A program made the position numbers and the translations under genes. This document shows positions 1 to 8,754 of a stretch of DNA of 64,000 nucleotides, piece by piece (position 1 is the stretch's first letter; the number at the start of each line of letters is the position of its first letter). The DNA is from Sphingomonas dokdonensis (GTDB lineage: Bacteria; Pseudomonadota; Alphaproteobacteria; Sphingomonadales; Sphingomonadaceae). Below the pieces are notes generated by a model. It ran no database searches, was not told where the DNA came from, and worked only from the letters and a program-made list of their open reading frames with translations. The DNA is taken from positions 248,001-312,000 of the forward strand of contig NZ_NBBI01000004.1 in NCBI RefSeq assembly GCF_002197685.1, written 5' to 3'.

Positions 1-1290
1 GTTGTGAAACACATAGTCGAGCGGCGGGATGGCCAGGATGATGCCGGTGAACCCGCCGATGACAAAGGTGATCATAAAGGCGAGCGAATAGAGCATCGGC
101 ACGGTGAAGCGTACCTCGCCGCGGAACATGGTCCAGATCCAGTCGTAGATTTTCACCCCCGTCGGCACGCCGATCGTCATGGTGGCGATGCCGAACACGG
201 CATTGATGTTCGCCGACTGCCCCATGGTGAAGAAATGGTGCAGCCAGACAGTGAAGCTTAGCACCGCGATCGCCATGGTCGCCAGCACCAGCGAGACATA
301 GCCGTACAGCTCCTTCGACGAGAAGGTGGAGACGACCTCCGAATAGATGCCGAACGCCGGCAGGATCAGGATGTAGACCTCAGGATGACCGAACAGCCAG
401 AACAGATTGGCATAGTTCATCATGTTCCCACCGAGGTCGTTGGTGAAGAAGTGGAACCCGAGGTAGCGGTCAAGCGCGAGCAGCGCGGTCGCGACGGTCA
501 GCGGCGGCATCGCGAAGATCATCAGGATGCTGGTGCACAGGCTGGTCCAGCAGAACAGCGGCATGCGCATGTACGTCATGCCCGGCGCGCGAAACTTGAA
601 GATCGTGCAGGCGATGTTGATCCCCGACAGGGTCGAGCCGATCGACCCGAGGGTCACCGCCCAGATCCAGTAATCGGGACCGACATCGGGGCTGAACGCT
701 AGGCCGGTATAGGGCGGATAGCCGCTCCAGCCGCCGGTCGAGAACTTGCCGATGACGAGGCTCACCATCATCAGGATGGCGCCGCCTCCGGTCAGCGACA
801 GCGCGACCGAATTGGCCCAGGGAAAGGCCATGTCGCGCGCGCCGATCTGCAGCGGCATGACATAGTTGATGACCCCGGTGAGGAACGGCATCGCCATGAA
901 GAAGATCATGATCGACCCGTGGGTCGAGAACAGCTGCGAAAAGTGATCGGAGGACAGAAACCCCGGATCGCCCACCGCGGCGGCCTGCTGCATCCGCATC
1001 AGCACCGCCTCCACCAGCGCTCGCGACAGCATCACCAGCGCGATGACGACATACATGATGCCGATCTTCTTGTGGTCGAGGCTGGTGACCCATTCGAGCA
1101 GGCGCCCCCATGCGCGATGCCGCGTCAGCAGGGTTACGGTGACGACGAAGCCGATGATGACCAACGACGCGGCAGCGGCACCGATCATCTCGCTGGCGGT
1201 CGGGTTCTCCCACGCGCGCACGAACGGCAGGTCGTGCCAGGTAAAGCGACCGAGAACGCCCGGCCAGATCGGGGAATGGGCAGTCTGCAC
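1..1290 (-). CDS. cyoB: Cytochrome bo3 ubiquinol oxidase subunit I, 5' part only (runs off the window start)
   Basis: Heme-copper oxidase subunit I, which oxidises ubiquinol and pumps protons in the inner membrane. I chose a GTG start at 1290-1288, five bases after the cyoA stop; it gives a reading VQTAHSPIWPGVLG and stays open for 430 codons to the window edge, where it reads IGGFTGIILAIPPLDYVFHN, a typical subunit I segment (GG-TG-L--PP-D--HN). The frame is many-transmembrane throughout. The gene lies directly downstream of cyoA, as in cyoABCD operons. The C-terminal third, including some heme ligands, is not in the window. The alternative of a cytochrome c oxidase is disfavoured by the CyoA partner lacking a CuA site. 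Confidence 0.9.
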   Translation of the reverse strand, partial: MQTAHSPIWPGVLGRFTWHDLPFVRAWENPTASEMIGAAAASLVIIGFVVTVTLLTRHRAWGRLLEWVTSLDHKKIGIMYVVIALVMLSRALVEAVLMRMQQAAAVGDPGFLSSDHFSQLFSTHGSIMIFFMAMPFLTGVINYVMPLQIGARDMAFPWANSVALSLTGGGAILMMVSLVIGKFSTGGWSGYPPYTGLAFSPDVGPDYWIWAVTLGSIGSTLSGINIACTIFKFRAPGMTYMRMPLFCWTSLCTSILMIFAMPPLTVATALLALDRYLGFHFFTNDLGGNMMNYANLFWLFGHPEVYILILPAFGIYSEVVSTFSSKELYGYVSLVLATMAIAVLSFTVWLHHFFTMGQSANINAVFGIATMTIGVPTGVKIYDWIWTMFRGEVRFTVPMLYSLAFMITFVIGGFTGIILAIPPLDYVFHN

Positions 1291-1295
1291 GGTCT

Positions 1296-2189
1296 CTAGT
1301 TCGCCTTTCGCGTGGCGGGCTGATGCTTGGCGTTGGGATGGGGGTGCGCGGCACCACCCGTCGCGGCCACCACCCGCTCGAAGAAGCCGCGGGGCACGGC
1401 GGAGAAGATCTGCGGGCCTGTCGTGTCCTTGCGCGACAATCTGGCCCAGGCCGCGCCATCGAGCATGCGGTCGCCCTTGTGCGCGCGGGCGAGCCACGCG
1501 GCATAGGCACCGGGCGCCATGCTGTTGATGGTAAATTTCTGATGTGCAAACTTGTCGCCGTTGAACTGCACGTTCTCGCCCAGGAATTGCCCCGGCCGGT
1601 CCGCGGCAAAGTTCAACCGGGTGCGCATGCCCGCCATGGCATAGATCTGTCCGGCAAGCTGCGGCAGCAGCAGCGACTGCATCACCGTGCCGCTAGTCAG
1701 GTCCATGTGCACCGGGCGCCCCGTCGGCACCGCCAACTGGTTCACCGTCGCGATCCCCTCGTCAGGGTAGATGAACACCCATTTCCAATCCATGGCGATC
1801 GCCTGGACGTGGACGGGCGCACCGCGTCCGGCCAGCCGGGTATAGGGATCGTCCTTGTGCGTGGCAGGCCACAGCATGAAGGCCAGCAGGATCACGATAC
1901 CGGCCGGCGGTATCCAGATCAGAGCTTCAAGCGGCCATGAGAAGTCCCATTTGGGCCGATACGCATGCGCCGAATTGGTCCGCCGATAGTGCCAAGCGAT
2001 CAGCGGCACGAGGATCACGACCGGCACCCAGACGAATAGCAGGATACCCGAAACCGTCAGCAGCAAGTCGCGCTCGTGCTGCGCAACGGGTCCTTGCGCG
2101 TTCAGAATGCCATGATCGAGCGCACCGCAACCGCTCAGTGCCAGCACAGCCACCACGCCGGCAACCAGTCGAGTGCCCCTCGTCGACAT
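1296..2189 (-). CDS. cyoA: Cytochrome bo3 ubiquinol oxidase subunit II (lipoprotein)
   Basis: Subunit II of the quinol oxidase, 297 aa. The start MSTRGTRL at 2189 gives a lipoprotein signal ending LALSGC, with lipid-modified Cys near residue 23; a longer open frame upstream lacks signal character. Two transmembrane helices follow (around residues 40-65 and 85-110), then a periplasmic cupredoxin domain with conserved MDWKWVFIYP and a COX2-like core. The Cys pair and other CuA ligands of cytochrome c oxidases are absent, which fits a quinol oxidase. The C-terminal tail is His/Pro rich. First gene of the operon, with cyoB 5 bp downstream. No strong Shine-Dalgarno is seen. Confidence 0.93.
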   Translation of the reverse strand: MSTRGTRLVAGVVAVLALSGCGALDHGILNAQGPVAQHERDLLLTVSGILLFVWVPVVILVPLIAWHYRRTNSAHAYRPKWDFSWPLEALIWIPPAGIVILLAFMLWPATHKDDPYTRLAGRGAPVHVQAIAMDWKWVFIYPDEGIATVNQLAVPTGRPVHMDLTSGTVMQSLLLPQLAGQIYAMAGMRTRLNFAADRPGQFLGENVQFNGDKFAHQKFTINSMAPGAYAAWLARAHKGDRMLDGAAWARLSRKDTTGPQIFSAVPRGFFERVVAATGGAAHPHPNAKHQPATRKAN

Positions 2190-2655
2190 CGTCTGTAAGC
2201 GCGACGATAATGCGGCTGAATGTTGTGCGGATGATCGGGCCACGAAGTCTCCCTGCTGATGACCGCAAACTGAAAACGCAGTACGCCAGAACCGCTTACG
2301 TCGGCCCGCGGCAATAGCAAAGGGGTCGTCGGCCATGCCGGCTTGCAACGGCTGGCTCTAAGTCGCCGGTGAGAAACGCGCGTGGTAAATACAGGCAGTC
2401 ACGCTGATCAGTCTCGATCATAGCTCCCCGCCCGGCTGATCCCCGGCCCTTCCGCCGACAGCAGATCCGTGACAACAGAGCTGCCGGATCACCGGCGGCG
2501 AGTGGACCGGGCGGGCAATTGCACCATCCGACGCCGACTTCTGCGCCACCTACCAGGTGTCAATCGTAATGATCCGAAAGGGGACCGGTCGCCACAGCGA
2601 CGGGCGGCCCGGGCGTAGCTTCCGCTCGACAATTCAGCCGGTGTCATGCGCCAGG
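2190..2655. other. Intergenic region between cyoA and the polysaccharide operon
   Basis: 466 bp between the cyoA start and the stop of the kinase-like gene, both transcribed leftward. It must hold the cyo promoter and the 3' end of the export operon. Open frames here are shadows without a homologous look. I see no clear T-tailed terminator and no tRNA. Confidence 0.5.
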
Positions 2656-3510
2656 TCATCCGAATTCGGTGAGGAAACTTCCAACCAGCTTTACACGGTC
2701 TGCCGCCAACTCCGCGCCGGATCGCTGCGCGCACCTTAGCGAGGTCACGTCTTTCCTGGCGATCAGGAGTGCGTAACGGACCGAGGCGGCGACTTGGCGC
2801 GCACCTGGCCCGGCGCTGACGCAAGGACTATCGATAATCGTAAAGTCGAAAGATCTTACACAGTGGCTGATAACTTCCTTGAACTTCGGGCCGGCAACCA
2901 GTTCCTGTGCGTTGAAAGCCGAGTCTCCGGCAAACAGCACGGAGAGTTTTGGCCTTACGTTGCGGCAGATTGCGTCTTCTTGATCATTGCCGGTGTTACT
3001 TAGCATCTGCGCCAGTCCGGCAGTGGAGCCATTCGGGAGAATGAAGTGATGCACCTCCGGACGCCCAAGGTTTGCGTCGATCAGCAATGTACTGATCCCC
3101 GCCTGAGCGCTCGCAATCGCGAGGTTTGCCGCCACTGTTGTGCAACCCGCCTCACTATCCGGCGCGATCAGTGCCAGTCCACGACGGCCATCACGGAGGT
3201 GGCGAGCGGACAAGTGGGTCTGCAGCGAACGATAGCTGGCAGCCGCGGCGCTATCCGGCGCCGACAGACAGACAAGGCGGCGTGAGAAGGTGTAGTCCGT
3301 TCGATCAGGTATCACCGCGCCTGTCGGATCTGGCTCGCCCGTCACGCTGCGGTTCTCACCGGCGTGCGCATCGCTTCTGCGAGAGGAGACAGCGCCACTT
3401 GAGTCATTCTCGTCACGGTATGGCCGTTCGCCGGCGGTCACCCCCGCCGCGCCTTCGCTTTGCTCAGCATCAACGGCGGTAAGCGTAGAACCGTCTTTCG
3501 CGAGCATCAT
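2656..3510 (-). CDS. CpsD/CapB-family (BY-kinase-like) ATPase of polysaccharide export, degenerate Walker A
   Basis: 284 aa cytoplasmic P-loop protein, the ATPase half of a split Wzc-type polysaccharide co-polymerase. It shows a variable, charged N-terminal 90 residues, then YRSLQTHL, a Walker A region APDSEAGCTT, Walker A' LLIDANLGRP and Walker B FTIIDSP. The invariant Walker A lysine (GK[ST]) is cysteine here (codon TGC), and there is no C-terminal tyrosine cluster, so classical tyrosine autokinase activity is doubtful. Its ATG overlaps the stop of the membrane co-polymerase gene by 4 bp (ATGA), so the two are translationally coupled. Family comparison: GelE/SpsE-like partners of sphingan clusters. 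Last gene of the operon. Confidence 0.8.
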   Translation of the reverse strand: MMLAKDGSTLTAVDAEQSEGAAGVTAGERPYRDENDSSGAVSSRRSDAHAGENRSVTGEPDPTGAVIPDRTDYTFSRRLVCLSAPDSAAAASYRSLQTHLSARHLRDGRRGLALIAPDSEAGCTTVAANLAIASAQAGISTLLIDANLGRPEVHHFILPNGSTAGLAQMLSNTGNDQEDAICRNVRPKLSVLFAGDSAFNAQELVAGPKFKEVISHCVRSFDFTIIDSPCVSAGPGARQVAASVRYALLIARKDVTSLRCAQRSGAELAADRVKLVGSFLTEFG

Positions 3511-4835
3511 GCGGCGGCCGTCCTGAACGATCTCACGGCGAAAGCGCTGCCGCCACCAGTGCCGTGCTTCGGGTCGCGCACCATGCCGATTACCGGCAAG
3601 CCGACTGCCTCCAAATCTTCGGGTCCCCGTACCCGGCGTCGGACCAATTCGAGCACGATTGCCGCAATGGTGCCCGCGATAAGTCCCGCCGCCAGACCAG
3701 CCACCATCAACAGCCAGCGCGCCGGGGTTGATGGAGATCGCGGCAAGGCGGCGGCCCCTAATTTGCTGTATCCGGCCTCGGTCGATTGCGCCTGCAGCTC
3801 AAAATCGGCCGCGCGCTGCATTGTCTTGGCCACTTGATCGCGCAGCACCGCCACGTCGCCGGCAAGCCGTCGTGCCTCGTCCACGAGACCGCGTTGCGCA
3901 AGGACCTTGCGGGTCTGCGCACCAAGCTCACCCTGCGGAGAGACGCCCGCGCCGGATGCGCGGCCGGCCGCCGTTGCGCTCGCCAGTTCGCGCGATACCG
4001 CGGCGGCAAGCGCGGCGCGCTGCTGCTGCAGGGCGATGATCTGGGGGTGATTGCGCCCCATGCTCTGTCGCGCCGCCGCGAGTTGCGCATCCACTTGCGC
4101 CAGCTGTGTCGATGATGGTGCCACCGCGACCGTGCTCGGCACAGCGGCAGGTGCCGGCGCACTGCTGGCGAGCGCGCGCAGCTTCGATGACTCGGCGTCG
4201 ACGTTATCGTCCTGGAGAACGATCCCGTTCGCGCGCTCGAAGCTGGCCTTGCGCTGTTCGGCCGATGCCAGCCTGCTTTTCAGCGTATCGACCTGCCTGG
4301 CGAACCATTGCGCCTGCTGCGCCGCATCCCGCCGCTTGCTGTCGAGCGCCTCGGCGATGAAGGCGTCGCGCACCGCATCCGCGCCGCGCCGCGCCGTCTC
4401 CGGCACGCTTGAACTGTACGAAAGTTCGAGCAGCGGGCTGTTGCGGATCAGGGTCGCGCGCGTGCGCTGCGACACATCCTCCGCCAGCCAGTCGCGCAAG
4501 CCGAGGGTGGTGCCGCGCTCCACTGCCCGCTGATGCGCGGCGCGCAGCCTCGGCGAGTCGATCCAGCCGAAATGGTCCACCACGCGGCGCGTAACGCGCG
4601 GGTCACGAACAAGCTCGACCTGCGCCGCCATGATCGTTTCGAGTGTGCGCGGCTGTACCGTCTCACCCGTCACCGGATCAGCCTTCAGCATCTCGACCGC
4701 GATGCGCGAGCGCGCCTCATAGCGCGACGGCATCCATTTCGAGGATAGCGCCCCCGCTGCGGCACCCAGTAGCGCCAGCGCGGCGATCAGCCACCAGCGG
4801 GCGCGCAGCATGCGCAAGATCTGCACGGGAGTCAT
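3507..4835 (-). CDS. Polysaccharide co-polymerase / chain-length determinant (Wzz-GumC-GelC type)
   Basis: 442 aa inner-membrane protein controlling length and export of an exopolysaccharide. It has an N-terminal transmembrane helix (residues about 14-32), a Wzz domain with a periplasmic region, long Ala/Gln-rich coiled coils (about 165-215 and 240-355), and a second transmembrane helix (about 375-398) followed by a basic cytoplasmic tail (EDLEAVGLPVIGMVRDP) that would contact the ATPase. There is no fused kinase domain, so this is the split arrangement. It lies 13 bp after the wza-like gene and overlaps the ATPase gene by 4 bp. The polysaccharide itself cannot be named because no glycosyltransferases are in the window. 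Confidence 0.88.
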   Translation of the reverse strand: MTPVQILRMLRARWWLIAALALLGAAAGALSSKWMPSRYEARSRIAVEMLKADPVTGETVQPRTLETIMAAQVELVRDPRVTRRVVDHFGWIDSPRLRAAHQRAVERGTTLGLRDWLAEDVSQRTRATLIRNSPLLELSYSSSVPETARRGADAVRDAFIAEALDSKRRDAAQQAQWFARQVDTLKSRLASAEQRKASFERANGIVLQDDNVDAESSKLRALASSAPAPAAVPSTVAVAPSSTQLAQVDAQLAAARQSMGRNHPQIIALQQQRAALAAAVSRELASATAAGRASGAGVSPQGELGAQTRKVLAQRGLVDEARRLAGDVAVLRDQVAKTMQRAADFELQAQSTEAGYSKLGAAALPRSPSTPARWLLMVAGLAAGLIAGTIAAIVLELVRRRVRGPEDLEAVGLPVIGMVRDPKHGTGGGSAFAVRSFRTAAA

Positions 4836-4848
4836 GTCGCCCCTCCGG

Positions 4849-5655
4849 TCAAAAAAAGCGCTCGCCGACGACCAGCACGTCGTCCGGCCGCAACTGCTCG
4901 TCCAGGTCAGCTTTGAGTTCCTGGCCGTCCCGCACGATCTTCACCCGCTTCGCCGAGCCGACCGGCGTAAGGCCGCCGCCACGCGCCAGCGCCATCTGCA
5001 CCGTCATGGCCCGCGCCATCGGAAAGGCGCCCGGCGTGTTCACGGCGCCGTAGATGTAGAAGGTCGATGGCGGCGCGACGAACACCTTGTCGCCGGGCTG
5101 TACGGTTGGATCCTGACCGACGGGCGCGCCAGCGATCGCGCGCAGCGACACAGTCTGCGACGTGCCGTCGAGACGGGTGAGGACAACGGCATCCGCTGCG
5201 GCATTCGCCCCACCGGCCCGCGCCACGATTTCCGACAAACGGTACGCACGGTCCATCGGAACGACGCCCGGCTGATTGACCTGCCCCAACACGGTGACGA
5301 AGCGGCTGGCGTAGGTTGCGATCGACACGGCGACAACCGGATCCTCCAGAAAGCCACCGCTGGTCAGCCGCTTGCGAAGATCGTCCCGCAATTGCAGCAC
5401 CGTTCGCCCCGCCGCCGGTACCGAGCCGACGAACGGCAAGGCTACCGCGCCATCATCCCCGATCTGCACCCGTGCGTTGAAATCGGTTCGCCCGATCGCG
5501 GCCGTTTCGATCACATCTCCGACGCCAAGAACATAGGGCGGTCGCTGATCGCGGGCTGCCGCCGAACCATCCGGGGCGACGGATGCTTGCTGTGCCAACG
5601 CTGGCGGAGCCGCCGACGCAGATGCCAGGCACAAGAACAACCAAGCTCTGACCAT
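4849..5655 (-). CDS. Outer-membrane polysaccharide export protein (Wza/GumB family, SLBB domains)
   Basis: 268 aa. Signal peptide (MVRAWLFLCLASASAAPPALAQ), then the Poly_export domain starting PPYVLGVGDVIE, followed by SLBB-type repeats (VTVLGQVNQPGVVP and FYIYGAVNTPGAFP). No lipobox Cys is visible, unlike E. coli Wza. It would form the periplasmic/outer-membrane channel for the polymer handled by the co-polymerase and ATPase encoded downstream. The start is supported by a GGGAGG Shine-Dalgarno 7 bases upstream. First gene of the three-gene operon, divergent from the RTX gene. Confidence 0.9.
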   Translation of the reverse strand: MVRAWLFLCLASASAAPPALAQQASVAPDGSAAARDQRPPYVLGVGDVIETAAIGRTDFNARVQIGDDGAVALPFVGSVPAAGRTVLQLRDDLRKRLTSGGFLEDPVVAVSIATYASRFVTVLGQVNQPGVVPMDRAYRLSEIVARAGGANAAADAVVLTRLDGTSQTVSLRAIAGAPVGQDPTVQPGDKVFVAPPSTFYIYGAVNTPGAFPMARAMTVQMALARGGGLTPVGSAKRVKIVRDGQELKADLDEQLRPDDVLVVGERFF

Positions 5656-5986
5656 TACGTCCCTCCCAGCGCGACGAAAGCGACCTCCGCAGCCAAAGCT
5701 GGAAAGCCCGGCACCGCCGCGAGAAAGTCGCCAGCCGCTTCGTCTCAGATCACTGGCCTAGTTCGTACGCTCTTTCTCGGCTGCCTCAACTGGCGCGCGG
5801 GGTGTTTACATCCGCTTCGGATGCACACTTCTGGGGATCGCCAGTCATCTGCGGATCTCGCTAGAGAAAGATCGACATCGTAGATGTCCTTATTCTTTCA
5901 TTAACCCGCCCGTTAACGCCCCTGCCGCATTCCGCCTCGCGTCTGAAAACCGCGATTTAACGCGTACTTAGAGGCAGGATACAGTT
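5656..5986. promoter_or_regulatory. Divergent intergenic region (export operon / RTX gene)
   Basis: 331 bp between two divergent starts; it must carry both promoters. A gaggcagga Shine-Dalgarno lies just before the RTX ATG. It is AT-richer than its surroundings near 5880-5960 (runs such as ttattctttcattaa). I could not assign -35/-10 boxes with confidence. Confidence 0.5.
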
Positions 5987-7927
5987 ATGGCATCGATTAC
6001 CGTCTCCACGGCTGCGGAGCTGATGGCGGCTGCTGTTCGCGCGCAGGCTGGCGACACCATCGCGCTTGCCGCGGGCAGGTACGACAGTGTCGCCTTGCGC
6101 AATCTGAAGTTCGCGGCGCCGGTGACGATCACGTCCGCAAGCGCCGGTCAGCCCGCAGAGTTGACCGGCTTCAAGGCCATCGGCGTGGAAAACCTTTCGT
6201 TCCGCAATGTGGTGTTCGCCGATCAGGACAGCACCACCGCCTATGACTTCGAATTCAAGAACGCGGCCAAGATCAGCTTCGACAATGTGGTGATCCGCGG
6301 GCAGGATGGCGAGGCCGGCTACGCGTCCAATTCCTTCATGATCCGCGGCAGCCGGGACGTGTCGATCACCAATTCCGAGATCACGCACCTGCGCTATGGC
6401 ATCAACATGCTCGACAGCTCGGGCGTGACCGTGAAGGGCAATTACTTCCATGACATGCGCGCCGATGGCTTTCACGGCGGCGGCCTGTCCAACATCCTCG
6501 TCGCCGACAACGTGTTCACGGACTTTCACCCTGCGCCCGGAGATCATCCCGACGCCATCCAGTTCTGGACGGCTAACCAGAAGGTCAGCGCCGAGAACAT
6601 CACCATCGTGGGCAACGTCGTGCATCGCGGCGACGGTGCGGCGATCCAAGGCATCTTCATGGGCGATGAAACGGACACCCTACCCTATAAGAACGTCACC
6701 ATCGCGCAGAACATCATCGTCGGCGGCATGTTCAACGGCATCCACGTGGAACGCGCCGACGGTCTATCGCTCACCGATAACATCGTCGCCGGCTATACCG
6801 ATCAGGCATCGTGGATTCGTGTCGCCGACGTGACGCGGATGGCCGGCAATGTCGCACAATTGTTCATGATCGACGGCAAGACGGTGGAGCCGCCGGCCGG
6901 CAACACGCTGACCAAGGCGATCTACGATCACGGCAGCAAGTTCGTCGGCGATTGGCTGGCCGACAACCAGGACTGGGTGCGCTTTGCCCATGCCTCGCCG
7001 GTGCTGCATGGCGCGGTGGACGAGTTGCAGGCGCTGGCCGATCTGGCGCCACCGCCGGTGCCGGTCTCCACCATCATCGGCACCGACGGCGCCGATCGGC
7101 TGGTGGCGGCGCACCTTGGCGACAGCATTCTGATCGGCGGCAAGGGCAACGATCAGTTCACCGGCGGTGACGGGTTCACGCGGATGGAAGGCGGACTTGG
7201 CGACGACATCTTCTACGTTCGCTCGAACCGCGACACGGTCGTGGAGGAGCGCGGCGGGGGCAGTGATACGGTATATGCCTCGATCGACTATATGCTGCCC
7301 GACAATGTGGAGACACTCCGTCTCACCTCCGCCGGCCTCACCGGCCACGGCAACGCGCTGGACAACCGGCTGGTCGGCACGGCGGGAACGGACATCCTCT
7401 ATGGCGGCGCCGGCAACGACTCTATTCAGGGCCTCGATGGCGACGACTGGCTTTACGGCGAGGACGGCAAGGACAATCTGAACGGCGGCGCCGGCGACGA
7501 CTGGCTGTATGGCGGCGGCGGAAACGATACTCTCGTCGGCGGCTCCGGCAACGATCGCATCTGGGGCGGCGCGCAGGCGGACCTCATCGAAGGGGGAATC
7601 GGCAACGACCGCATGAGCGGCGGTGCGGGTCCAGACACCTTTCTGTTCCGCGACGAATCGTTCGGCGACCGTGACGTGATCGTCGATTTCGAAAAGGGCG
7701 ACCGGATCTCGCTGTCGATGATGGACGCCAACCTCACCACGGACGCGAACGAAGCGTTCAGGTTCATCGGCACCAATGCGTTCAGCATGAAGGCGGGCGA
7801 GTTGCGTTTCGAACACACGGCAGACGGCATCGTGTGCATGGCCGACATGACCGGCGATGGGGTGGCGAACCTCACGATTTCGCTGCTCGGGGTCGATCAC
7901 ATCAACGCCTCGGCCTTTCTGCTCTGA
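5987..7927 (+). CDS. Secreted right-handed beta-helix protein with RTX calcium-binding repeats (type I secretion substrate)
   Basis: 646 aa with no N-terminal signal peptide. Residues about 1-330 form a parallel beta-helix (recurrent N-I-x-I-x-N-x-I/V turns, for example VSITNSEITH, ILVADNVFTDF, ITIVGNVVHRGDG). Residues about 370-550 carry GGxGNDxx nonapeptides in two blocks (LYGGAGNDSI, NGGAGDDWLYGGGGNDTLVGG). The last 90 residues resemble the serralysin C-terminal domain (DVIVDFEKGDRISL) and end in hydrophobic ASAFLL, as in type I secretion signals. The architecture resembles alginate C5-epimerases and polysaccharide lyases, so a polymer-modifying enzyme is a reasonable inference; no catalytic residues can be named. 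No T1SS genes are in the window. Divergent from the export operon. Confidence 0.82.
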   Translation: MASITVSTAAELMAAAVRAQAGDTIALAAGRYDSVALRNLKFAAPVTITSASAGQPAELTGFKAIGVENLSFRNVVFADQDSTTAYDFEFKNAAKISFDNVVIRGQDGEAGYASNSFMIRGSRDVSITNSEITHLRYGINMLDSSGVTVKGNYFHDMRADGFHGGGLSNILVADNVFTDFHPAPGDHPDAIQFWTANQKVSAENITIVGNVVHRGDGAAIQGIFMGDETDTLPYKNVTIAQNIIVGGMFNGIHVERADGLSLTDNIVAGYTDQASWIRVADVTRMAGNVAQLFMIDGKTVEPPAGNTLTKAIYDHGSKFVGDWLADNQDWVRFAHASPVLHGAVDELQALADLAPPPVPVSTIIGTDGADRLVAAHLGDSILIGGKGNDQFTGGDGFTRMEGGLGDDIFYVRSNRDTVVEERGGGSDTVYASIDYMLPDNVETLRLTSAGLTGHGNALDNRLVGTAGTDILYGGAGNDSIQGLDGDDWLYGEDGKDNLNGGAGDDWLYGGGGNDTLVGGSGNDRIWGGAQADLIEGGIGNDRMSGGAGPDTFLFRDESFGDRDVIVDFEKGDRISLSMMDANLTTDANEAFRFIGTNAFSMKAGELRFEHTADGIVCMADMTGDGVANLTISLLGVDHINASAFLL

Positions 7928-7937
7928 CCGGGGCTTA

Positions 7938-7961
7938 GGCGGGCGGCGACGGCTGCCCGCC
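7938..7961 (+). terminator. GC-rich hairpin after the RTX gene
   Basis: A 10-bp stem (GGCGGGCGGC / GCTGCCCGCC, with one G-T pair) and a GACG loop 10 bases after the RTX stop codon. No U-tract follows, so it may be a weak terminator or an mRNA-stabilising hairpin. Confidence 0.45.
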
Positions 7962-8163
7962 TGCCTTGGCGCCTGCCGAGCACCTTTTCTGTCGGCGGCA
8001 CGACCATCGGTGAGCAGGTTTGGTGTGAAACCGAGCCGCCTGACCGCGCGCCCTCGTGCGTGGTCATTACGGTTGCGTTTCATGATCTTACCTCGGCGGG
8101 TAACCGCCTGTTAACCGCGGTTCGCAACGGAACGCATAATTGTTGGAGATAGGCCGAGACGTG

Positions 8164-8733
8164 ATGAAGCTTCCCACTCTCGCGATTGTGGCAGCGTTTG
8201 CTTGCGTGTTCAGCCGCCCGGCCGAAGCGCGTTCGCTGCTCGACTATGTTGGCCAGTGCGTACCGTTCGCAAGGCAAGCCTCCGGTATCGCCATCTATGG
8301 CGATGCCTGGACCTGGTGGGATCAGGCAAAGGACCGGTACCAACGCGGCGATCAGCCACGCGTCGGCTCGGTCATCGCCTTTGCCCGCCAGTCGCGCCTG
8401 CCGCTCGGCCATGTCGCGGTGGTCAGCCGGACGGTGGAGAAGCGCGTTCTGATGCTCACCCACGCCAATTGGTCACGCTTCAACGGCGAACGTGGTCATG
8501 CGGAACAGGACGTGACGGTGTTCGACGTCAGCAAGGATAACGACTGGAGCGAGGTGAAGGTCTGGTTCCGCGATTCGAACGGGCTCGGCAGCACCGTCTA
8601 CAAGGTTCACGGCTTCATCTATGCGCCCGGTCGCCCGCACGAGAACATCACCGCGCAAAATCCCGATTATGTCGGCGCGCTGATCGATGCCTATGTGCCG
8701 GGCGCTGGTGCGGGACAGATCGCCGCTCGCTGA
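8164..8733 (+). CDS. Exported CHAP-domain protein (putative amidase/endopeptidase)
   Basis: 189 aa. Start chosen at MKLPTLAIVAAF because it gives a signal peptide (cleavage after about PAEA, residue 23); an in-frame TTG 8 codons upstream is possible. The CHAP domain follows at once: catalytic Cys in GQCVPFAR, the His in LPLGHVAVV, and HANW downstream where a third polar residue is expected. CHAP proteins hydrolyse peptidoglycan peptide or amide bonds in the periplasm. The stop is 22 bp from that of convergent trmB. It follows the RTX gene on the same strand across a 236-bp gap with a hairpin, so co-transcription is uncertain. Confidence 0.82.
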   Translation: MKLPTLAIVAAFACVFSRPAEARSLLDYVGQCVPFARQASGIAIYGDAWTWWDQAKDRYQRGDQPRVGSVIAFARQSRLPLGHVAVVSRTVEKRVLMLTHANWSRFNGERGHAEQDVTVFDVSKDNDWSEVKVWFRDSNGLGSTVYKVHGFIYAPGRPHENITAQNPDYVGALIDAYVPGAGAGQIAAR

Positions 8734-8754
8734 CGCGGCGACTCGCCCGCCGCC

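Noticed and set aside
7400..7650. Repetitive ggcggc-ggcaacgac DNA as a tandem repeat or CRISPR-like array
   Set aside because: It is the coding sequence of RTX nonapeptides; unit lengths vary and there are no spacers.
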